From: Anaerolineae bacterium | GTDB taxonomy: Bacteria > Chloroflexota > Anaerolineae > Aggregatilineales > Phototrophicaceae | Direction: 5' to 3' | DNA: 43,838 bases | Assembly: GCA_013821665.1 (NCBI GenBank) | Contig: JACDGI010000002.1 | Coordinates: forward strand, 1-43,838 | Shown here: one piece after another, positions 36,962-43,838 of the stretch | Numbering within the stretch: position 1 is the stretch's first letter | How the letters are laid out: each line of letters opens with the position of its first letter | Notes under the pieces: model-generated | Seen by the model: only the letters and a program-made list of their open reading frames with translations | Told to the model about the DNA's origin: nothing | Database searches by the model: none | Translations under genes and position numbers: made by a program

Positions 36962-38062
36962 TCACGAAGCACTCTGAGCAGGCACAACGACACGGACGAA
37001 TTTTGGCATCACGCGAATCGTTATGCTATCGACATCAATCAATTCACCATCTACCACCAATGTCTGCTTAGGATCGGCAACGATCGTCACTTCACGGGCT
37101 TGCCATTGCAGTAGAGGCTGCGCCAGTTCACCCGAAGTAACGGCGCTCGCAGCGGCACTGAGCAGTGACGAAAGATTGGCATCCTGGAAAATGATGACAT
37201 CCAACAGTCCATCGCTCATGTCAATCGCGTGAGAGAGCGTAATACCCGAAACGCCCACGCTACCAAAGTTGGTCACCATACAGTTGATGCCTTCGGCTTC
37301 GACCTGCTCACCGTCCAGCGTCAGGTGATAATGGGATGTCGTTGGATTGGAAAGTGTTTTGAGCGCGGCGACCACATAAGCAAACATGCCGGAGCGATCT
37401 TTGGCTTCACGATCAGCCTTTTCGTGCATCTCCCCTTCTAATCCCATGCCCAGATGGAAAAAGAATAAATCGCTCTGATCATCTCCATCGCGTTTTCCGC
37501 CACCAAGGACTCCCATATCGAGTGTTCGGATCGCATTGGGTACACTGCCGAGCAAGAGAGCCGCCTGACTTTGGTCGGCGGGAATGCCCAATTCAACCGA
37601 TAGTACGTTAGCCGTGCCACCGGGGATGATAATCAGCGGAATATCGCTGCCAGCCATGCTGCTGGCGACCTCTAATACCGTTCCGTCCCCTCCATAAACC
37701 ACTATGGCATCTACGCCTGCCGCAATCGCCTGTTTTGCACGTTCCCCGGCTTCACCACCCCGGCTGGTAACAAACATCTCCCACTCGATTTCGAGATCCT
37801 TCAAGAGTTTGTTGAGTGCGGGCAATTTGAGACCATCCTGACCTGAAGCGGGGTTCACGATGATATGCACCCGCCGGAACTTAAGGATCGGCCTGTCCTG
37901 CATCGCCGTTTCGGTTGGTGTCGGCTCACTCGTATTAACGCCGACCATTTGCTTTACTTTGTCAACCACACTCGATGTCGGATCGGTATGCGTTGGTTGA
38001 TTGTCTATGACCATCATTGATTGCCTTACATCTATTGGATTAAATTTTCGGAATATTGGCAT
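36962..38062 (-). CDS. Diacylglycerol kinase/YegS-family lipid kinase
   Basis: 'HIIVNPASGQDG', 'VDAIVVYGGDGTVLEVASSM', 'PLIIIPGGTANVLSVELGIP', C-terminal 'LVVDGELIDVDSITIRVMPKFVRVVVP'. Confidence 0.92.
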   Translation of the reverse strand: MPIFRKFNPIDVRQSMMVIDNQPTHTDPTSSVVDKVKQMVGVNTSEPTPTETAMQDRPILKFRRVHIIVNPASGQDGLKLPALNKLLKDLEIEWEMFVTSRGGEAGERAKQAIAAGVDAIVVYGGDGTVLEVASSMAGSDIPLIIIPGGTANVLSVELGIPADQSQAALLLGSVPNAIRTLDMGVLGGGKRDGDDQSDLFFFHLGMGLEGEMHEKADREAKDRSGMFAYVVAALKTLSNPTTSHYHLTLDGEQVEAEGINCMVTNFGSVGVSGITLSHAIDMSDGLLDVIIFQDANLSSLLSAAASAVTSGELAQPLLQWQAREVTIVADPKQTLVVDGELIDVDSITIRVMPKFVRVVVPAQSAS

Positions 38063-38341
38063 AAGGATTGAGTATCCTTACAGGTGAAGTATCGCTTAGT
38101 TGATCCAAAGGCATAAGAGGAGATAAGGTGAATTTGTCCGACCAAATGACTATTCTGGACTAGATATTTAGGCCTAATCTGCACAGCTAAAATAATTGTT
38201 ATTGTTATTTATCTCTTCCATTTGAAGTTTAACAGGTTGAGATGTGGGTGTATGTTCCAGCCTAAACTCATGTGATTGGAATATAGATTTCCTGTGTTTT
38301 GATCTCAATCAACTTTGTGCGTATTGTGGAGACAATTAATT

Positions 38342-38791
38342 ATGCTCATGACATTTATTGCATGGCTTGTATGGTTAATCATCGGGGCAATTGTCGGCGG
38401 CATAACAAGTCTTATACAGCGTCGAAATTATGCGCTGATGACGAATATTATCTTTGGTATTCTCAGTGCTTTTATAGGCGGTGTGGTCTTTGATCTGTTC
38501 GGGCTTCCAACGATTACTGATTTTAATCCGTTGAGTATTCTGGGGGCTTTAGTAGGCGAGGTACTCGTACTCGTCGTGCTTCATGCTCTGAAACGGCGGC
38601 GCGTTGTCGCTGTCAAAGAAGTAGATGCCCCCAATAACGCTGTGACACAGCCGCTAATCAGCGTGAGGCGCTTTATGAATCGGTGGTCATTATTGATCGC
38701 AGACGAATTCCCATCTGGGTTCCTATCTTGCTCATTATCCTGCTGCCCGTCTTGGAAATCGTGCTTCTGCGTATCACATCACAATGCCTGA
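38342..38791 (+). CDS. GlsB/YeaQ/YmgE-like small membrane protein, probably with abnormal C-terminus
   Basis: 'IAWLVWLIIGAIVGGITSLI...IIFGILSAFIGGVVFDLFG...SILGALVGEVLVLVVLHALKRRR'; start set to ATG 38342. Confidence 0.65.
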   Translation: MLMTFIAWLVWLIIGAIVGGITSLIQRRNYALMTNIIFGILSAFIGGVVFDLFGLPTITDFNPLSILGALVGEVLVLVVLHALKRRRVVAVKEVDAPNNAVTQPLISVRRFMNRWSLLIADEFPSGFLSCSLSCCPSWKSCFCVSHHNA

Positions 38792-39092
38792 CATCAGCGC
38801 AAGGCCAGCGCCTTTTGGCACAGTGGGCACGTACGGTAACGATCAAGGAAAACTGGAATATCTCGTTTACACGCCACCCTCCTATCAGCAAGGCGCGGCA
38901 CTTCCGCTTCTGCTCTTAATACACGGCTGTACTCAAGACCCTTATACGTTGGAAGTCTCCAGCGGCATGCGAGCGATTGCTGATCAAAATAAAGGTTTTA
39001 GCCTGTCTACGACTCACAAAAGTTCAATCATCTTAGCAAAGTTCTGGTTTATAGTCGATCAAAGCGAACTATCTGGACTTATTCATGGATGA
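38683..39092 (+). pseudogene. Truncated, frameshifted PHB-depolymerase/LpqC-type esterase remnant
   Basis: Frame 1 'RRRIPIWVPILLIILLPVLEIVLLRI' N-terminal anchor; frame 2 'GTYGNDQGKLEYLVYTPPSYQQGAALPLLLLIHGCTQDPYTLEVSSGMRAIADQNKGF', then homology ends abruptly. Confidence 0.6.
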
Positions 39093-39143
39093 CAGTGTTG
39101 GAAAATGAGGTGAGGAAGAATCTCACCTCATTTCCGCAGCAAA

Positions 39144-42100
39144 TTATCGCCCTACCAACGGATCAAGAATAGGCTTGAGTCGTCCATCGGCGTGTTCCGC
39201 ACAATCGACATACGGGATAACGGCATTGGTATCGTTGTCCTTAACGGAACCTATATCGAAAGCCGGGAGCGCAGCAGCACAGGTTTGATAGGCTTGGGCA
39301 TACGTTTGGGCATTATTCAAGACGGTGTTGAGATCGCCGTTATTCAGCACATAATCATCAAACGCTTCGTACAGCCAATGCTCAAGTAGGAAGTTTGAGA
39401 CGTTAATCACGTTCCGGTCCTCAACCGGAAAAGCGACCGTGTTGGGATCATTGATCAACGTCGCGACTTGATTATATAACGCCATGACATCAGGATTGGT
39501 CGCTGCTTGGAAGGCGGATGAGGTCAGTTGTGAAGTACGCGCAGGCATCGATTGGAACAACTCTGGATGTCCGCTGAGGGTGGTTATCCAACGATAGCAG
39601 GCTTCAGGATTCTGGGCTTGAGCGCTGATGTAAAGACCACCGAGGTTATAAGCGATGCCATTAAATGTCTGTCCTGACGGAAAGAGAACGGCTTTATCAG
39701 GTGTGCTTCCCGGTCCCTGTTTACGCCCTAATCCATTGAGGAGCGCTGGATAGATGGCGGTGGTGTCGTTGGGCGGAACCGCGCTGCCGCCGTCAACATT
39801 GCCTAAGGCCATATAGCGAATGTTTCCACTTTTGGCTAAATCCAGCACCTGTTGTATCGCGACTACGCTAGCAGAGTCAGTAAACTGAATAGTAGGCGGA
39901 TTGGTTCGGTAATCCAACGGCAGACCACCATAAGCCGCAATCAAGGCTAAGAGATAGGTTCCCGCACTGCCATTATCGACGAACGGCGCCTGTCCTTGGC
40001 TGTCCGGTTTAAGGGCAGCCAACGCATTCACAAAGTCTTCAACCTGCCACGTATTCGAGGGTTCTGGAATATTGGCAGCTGCAAAACGTGCGGCGCTGTA
40101 GCGCAGTACAAACGGCTCGATGTTGACCGGCAGGGTGTAGGTTTTATTGTCATATTGGGATGCTGCTAGTACATTACCCAGAAAATCACCTCGATCAAAG
40201 GTGGAGTCCGCATTTAGAAGTGGATCAAGTGGCAGCAGCAATGAATAGGCTGTGGGAACGACATTCACAGAATAGTAAAAACAGTCGGATTGAGCCGCCG
40301 CTTCACTTGCCGGTTCGCCTGTCTCGCGCAGATTAATAAGACTCACCTGCGGATCACTGCTGATAAAATCTTGAATGACTTGATTCCACTGCTGTTTATC
40401 GGCAATGGGCTGTTCCATGGATACCACATCAAAATTAAGGGCAATTTTGCCTTCCGCTAACACCGGGATAACCGGCTCGCTCACGGCTAACGTGAGATGA
40501 CCATGTTGCTCATCAGCGGTTTGAATATCCTTAACAAGTTGGTTTTCGGCGGCTTGCATGGCATCCTGAGTGGTAACGTTTTGGCCGGATGCAAATCCCC
40601 AGGCGGCATTCAGATAATCCGTGAAGCGTAAATTAGCATAATTCAGACTGTTGTCAAACCCCTGCTGAATAAGTGGTCGAAAATCGGCAGCAACAAAACT
40701 CGCTATTCCTTCGGGCGGGTTCAGGCTTTTTCGCGCTGGAATGCCGCCCATTAAATCGGGTTGTGCGCTCAAGTATTTCACCAAGTCATAGGCGAGGTCG
40801 GGATGTTCGGTTCCGGCACTGATGGCAAGTCCATAAGGCAGCATCACCATATGATTACCGGGTAGTAATGACCAGCCATAATTATCTTGCGGACGTCTCC
40901 GTGCGGCATCGACGAACATGGCCGCGCTGTTGGTATCACTGCTGATTGCCCCTTGGGACTCCAACGCGTGATAGGTTTCCATTGCATTTTTAATATCGTC
41001 CCGGTCAAACTGAGGCGCGTTGGGAAAAACATTCGCATCCACCGCATCCGAGTCAAAGAAAGTACGCCAAATCGACTCGCGGAAGATGCGCCCTGAATTG
41101 GCAAAGCCGCTGGCAATCACGTTTCCATCCGCGTCTTTTTGTGTCAATTCAGTGGCAGCATTCGCCCAATCGGTCATCGTCCAATCCCCGGTGGGATAAG
41201 CAATATTGGCTTTGTCAAAAGCCTTTTTGTTATAAGTTAGAATAACGGGGTCAGCCGCAAATGGAATTCCCCAAATGCCATTATCCCATTGGAAGGATGA
41301 CCACAACTGCGGATAAAAGTCATCCGTCTGGAATTGGGCATCTCCGTTAATGAGTGGAGACAGATCCAGAACATATCCGGCGCGAGTATCAAAGGGTGTC
41401 AGCGACATGTTGTAGCCTTCGATGAACAGAACATCAGCCGCATTAGCAGCGGCTTCCATCCCTGCTAAGTGAGCAGCCAAGCCATCAGCAGCATCGGGTA
41501 TGCGCTCTGCATCAAGGGCAACCACATGAACCCCCGGATGCTGTGCCTCGAAGTCTTTGAGCAACGCATCCATGTTGTTGGGATCAGGCATCGCAACCGA
41601 CAGCGTTATCGAGTCGGTTTGGGCAGCGGCCCGTTCGAGATGCATCCCGCTTAAAGGAATAAGTAAAACCAGCAGTGTGATCAACACGAGTACGCGCAAA
41701 CGCGTGTGAGTATTCCGCCGCTGTCCCGCATTTAAGATCCCGCGAATCCGAAGCTCTAATCCTGAACGCCGTGCCATTGCCAAGCCCATGACGAGGAAGG
41801 CCTTCTGTGAAACGGTTGTGTAGGCAATATCGAGCAGATGACGGGCATAATCCGTCCCGCGAATTCCAGCACTCAGAACGAGATCATCGCATGATTTCTC
41901 TCTTTCGACCTCTGCCTGCCGCGCGGCCTTCCACACCAGTGGATTGAACCAATTCAATGCACAGCAAACAACCGTTCCCCATTGTGAGAGATAATCCCAG
42001 CGAACAATATGGGCCAACTCATGCAAGAGCACTACACGTCTGCGTTCCATGTCCCAACCGCAAGCCTCAACTGGTAAGAGAATGATGGGCTTCCACAAAC

Positions 42101-42746
42101 CCCATGTCATCGGGATTTGAACGTGCTCTGAAAATTGCAACCTGACCGGACGCTTAAGATTTAGAAACTTACGTTCATTATCTAGTAATGCTATCCATTC
42201 ACTGTCGGCTGTCATACTGCGCTGGCTGATACGCTTGACCGCAAAAATCTGCCACAGGGCACGGGTTAAACTCAGGTACACTCCGGCACACCACAACACA
42301 AATAGCCAAACCTGCAAATCGAATGATGCACTACTTGGAGTCTTTTGAATCGGGGTTTGCGGTATTAGAGTTGACACCTTTGGAATTTCAGCTTTGGTGA
42401 TTACAGATGCTTTTTTCGCGTCGGCAGGCGAAGTGTGGGAGGGAATTATCGCTTCTACGCTGTCACGTTTATTTTTCCGAATAATATCCAGTGGTTTTGT
42501 TGGACTGACTGTAGGCACGTTAGTAAGTTCACTTTGAGGCAGAATCGGCAGTGACCAAGCAGGCATTAGCCATGTAAATAAGGGCAAGGACAATATAGCC
42601 ATTAATGAAATGTTGAGCAGCCAATGGCGCAGACTGGCTGAACTGTGTCGCAGCAGCCATAAGCCAACAACGGTTAATACTAAGATGCAGGTCGTTTTCA
42701 AGGAAGTAACCACTAAAAATTGAAGGATTGGGTTGAGGTTATTCAT
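39144..42746 (-). CDS. BlaR1-like M56 metallopeptidase fused to two tandem extracellular solute-binding-protein-like domains
   Basis: N-term TM helices, 'VVLLHELAHIVRWDYLSQWGTVVCCALNWFNPLVWKAARQAEVEREKSCDDLVL' M56 signature; then 'ITLSVAMPDPNNMDALLKDFEAQHPGVHVVAL...WGIPFAADPVILTYNKKAFDKANIAYPTGDWTMTDW' and a second 'YTLPVNIEPFVLRYSAARFAAANIPEPSNTWQVEDF'. Confidence 0.88.
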   Translation of the reverse strand: MNNLNPILQFLVVTSLKTTCILVLTVVGLWLLRHSSASLRHWLLNISLMAILSLPLFTWLMPAWSLPILPQSELTNVPTVSPTKPLDIIRKNKRDSVEAIIPSHTSPADAKKASVITKAEIPKVSTLIPQTPIQKTPSSASFDLQVWLFVLWCAGVYLSLTRALWQIFAVKRISQRSMTADSEWIALLDNERKFLNLKRPVRLQFSEHVQIPMTWGLWKPIILLPVEACGWDMERRRVVLLHELAHIVRWDYLSQWGTVVCCALNWFNPLVWKAARQAEVEREKSCDDLVLSAGIRGTDYARHLLDIAYTTVSQKAFLVMGLAMARRSGLELRIRGILNAGQRRNTHTRLRVLVLITLLVLLIPLSGMHLERAAAQTDSITLSVAMPDPNNMDALLKDFEAQHPGVHVVALDAERIPDAADGLAAHLAGMEAAANAADVLFIEGYNMSLTPFDTRAGYVLDLSPLINGDAQFQTDDFYPQLWSSFQWDNGIWGIPFAADPVILTYNKKAFDKANIAYPTGDWTMTDWANAATELTQKDADGNVIASGFANSGRIFRESIWRTFFDSDAVDANVFPNAPQFDRDDIKNAMETYHALESQGAISSDTNSAAMFVDAARRRPQDNYGWSLLPGNHMVMLPYGLAISAGTEHPDLAYDLVKYLSAQPDLMGGIPARKSLNPPEGIASFVAADFRPLIQQGFDNSLNYANLRFTDYLNAAWGFASGQNVTTQDAMQAAENQLVKDIQTADEQHGHLTLAVSEPVIPVLAEGKIALNFDVVSMEQPIADKQQWNQVIQDFISSDPQVSLINLRETGEPASEAAAQSDCFYYSVNVVPTAYSLLLPLDPLLNADSTFDRGDFLGNVLAASQYDNKTYTLPVNIEPFVLRYSAARFAAANIPEPSNTWQVEDFVNALAALKPDSQGQAPFVDNGSAGTYLLALIAAYGGLPLDYRTNPPTIQFTDSASVVAIQQVLDLAKSGNIRYMALGNVDGGSAVPPNDTTAIYPALLNGLGRKQGPGSTPDKAVLFPSGQTFNGIAYNLGGLYISAQAQNPEACYRWITTLSGHPELFQSMPARTSQLTSSAFQAATNPDVMALYNQVATLINDPNTVAFPVEDRNVINVSNFLLEHWLYEAFDDYVLNNGDLNTVLNNAQTYAQAYQTCAAALPAFDIGSVKDNDTNAVIPYVDCAEHADGRLKPILDPLVGR

Positions 42747-43141
42747 GATTCATCCTCATCTTTCCGGGCTTCTTGGATCAACTTGGCAAGTTCATCCAAA
42801 TCTTCTGGTGACAAATCGTTGGTTGAGAGGAGCGTTGCGACCACCTGTTGAGGCGAATTGGAAAAGAACGTTTTAATTAGATGGCTCAAGGCCGATTTTT
42901 TAGCTTTGTCCACTGAGAGCGTGGGACTGTAAATATAACGTGCGCCCTCCTTGCGGTGAGTGAGATGACCCTTAGCTTCTAAAATCGTCAATAAAGCGCG
43001 GATGGATGAATAACTGGGTGGGTCAGGCAGGCGTTCCACAATGTCGGCGGCAGTGGCTCCATCCATCTGGAATATGACATCCATAATTTGGGTTTCACGA
43101 CGGCTAAGCGGTTTACGGAAAGGATTATTCATGAAAAGCAA
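42743..43141 (-). CDS. BlaI/MecI/CopY-family transcriptional repressor
   Basis: 'LSRRETQIMDVIFQMDGATAADIVERLPDPPSYSSIRALLTILEAKGHLTHRKEGARYIYSP'; 4-nt overlap with the M56 gene. Confidence 0.92.
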   Translation of the reverse strand: MLFMNNPFRKPLSRRETQIMDVIFQMDGATAADIVERLPDPPSYSSIRALLTILEAKGHLTHRKEGARYIYSPTLSVDKAKKSALSHLIKTFFSNSPQQVVATLLSTNDLSPEDLDELAKLIQEARKDEDES

Positions 43142-43149
43142 TCTCCTTA

Positions 43150-43165
43150 TGCTAAATTTTTAGCA
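43150..43165. promoter_or_regulatory. Repressor operator O1: TGCTAAA-TT-TTTAGCA
   Basis: Perfect palindrome between the predicted -10 and the repressor start codon. Confidence 0.7.
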
Positions 43166-43176
43166 CTTTCGAGATC

Positions 43177-43205
43177 ACTATAAAAGAATTGTTGCGACCT
43201 AGCAA
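43177..43205 (-). promoter_or_regulatory. Promoter of the blaI-like operon: -35 TTGCTA, 17-bp spacer, -10 TATAGT
   Basis: Reverse complement reading TTGCTA-GGTCGCAACAATTCTTT-TATAGT. Confidence 0.65.
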
Positions 43206-43210
43206 TCATA

Positions 43211-43232
43211 AATTGCTAAATTTTTAGCAATT
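43211..43232. promoter_or_regulatory. Repressor operator O2: AATTGCTAAA-TT-TTTAGCAATT
   Basis: Perfect 22-bp palindrome sharing the O1 core. Confidence 0.7.
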
Positions 43233-43461
43233 TCTCATTTTCTATATAGACCACCCTTCATTCTTCAATAGCCATCTCAAACTCAAGGTCAAAATGTATC
43301 GTTTTCGTGGTATAATTAGCTACAGTAAATCCTTCTTTTATGCATTAGTTTTTGACTCCCCTTCCCACATGTAACTTACTCCCGAAGTCATAAATCTGTG
43401 TATCAGAGCCGGTTATTTTGCGACCTATTTTTAGGTTATTAGCAATAAATGGGACCAGCTT

Positions 43462-43838
43462 ATGACCAACGAACTCGCTACTTTTACCAGCACAGCCATT
43501 CAACCCATGACCAGCGCCCGCCGCGCGGCCAACCTTGAGGCGCTGCTGTCCAGCCTGTCAAACAACACGCGGGCGCAAATTGCCTCTACCTGGCGCATGT
43601 ATTCAACCTGGTGTGCATCGCAAACTTTTGGTGTATGGGGATTAGATGCGGTGCAGGCGCTGGCGTTCCTGACTGCCCATCCGGCGCGACCCTCCACCCA
43701 GCGGGCGCGGCTATCCCATCTGCGGACGGTGATGGGGTTACATGCCGATACCAGCGGCGATGAGCATTTACAATTTCGTGTGGGGTTATTGCAACGGCTG
43801 AAGCTGCCTGGCGATGCCGATAGCCTGATGTCTGCCGA
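43462..43838 (+). CDS. N-terminal part of a second tyrosine recombinase, truncated by window end
   Basis: Manual translation 'MTNELATFTSTAIQPMTSARRAANLEALLSSLSNNTRAQIASTWRMYSTWCASQTFGVWGLDAVQALAFLTAHPARPSTQRARLSHLRTVMGLHADTSGDEHLQFRVGLLQRLKLPGDADSLMSA': SAM-like core-binding domain. Missing from the ORF track. Confidence 0.7.
   Translation, partial: MTNELATFTSTAIQPMTSARRAANLEALLSSLSNNTRAQIASTWRMYSTWCASQTFGVWGLDAVQALAFLTAHPARPSTQRARLSHLRTVMGLHADTSGDEHLQFRVGLLQRLKLPGDADSLMSA

Noticed and set aside
36962-38062. Lipid kinase gene as part of a novel system
   Set aside because: Ordinary housekeeping-type YegS/DagK family gene with no unusual domain or conserved partner visible.

Overview
The window looks like a Chloroflexota-type accessory region or large mobile replicon; this taxon guess is inference from protein style. 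No tRNA, rRNA, CRISPR array or classical IS transposase was recognised. Left end: a ParM/actin-like segregation operon with a divergent MerR-like coiled-coil gene, a Cas4-family nuclease split over two membrane-anchored ORFs, two adjacent LexA-type winged-helix proteins, a membrane protein and a tail-fibre-like protein. Centre: a ~3160-aa RHS polymorphic toxin with an inserted TolB-type propeller and a colicin-D-like tip, followed by a colicin-D-immunity-like gene. Next is a candidate defence operon (TM/coiled-coil protein, HExxH protease, PD-(D/E)XK-STAND NTPase with alpha-solenoid), an HTH-LAGLIDADG endonuclease, an orphan eCIS-cargo-like papain-fold protein and a tyrosine recombinase. From 27-36 kb there are several TolB/WD40 propeller genes among pseudogenes, a two-copy MITE-like element with nested inverted repeats, and about seven copies of a REP-like hairpin. 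Right end: a lipid kinase, a YeaQ/GlsB-like gene, a truncated esterase, a BlaI repressor with palindromic operators, a BlaR1-like M56 peptidase fused to two solute-binding-protein domains, and the N-terminus of a second tyrosine recombinase that the ORF track missed. All homology calls come from motif recognition by eye, without database searches.
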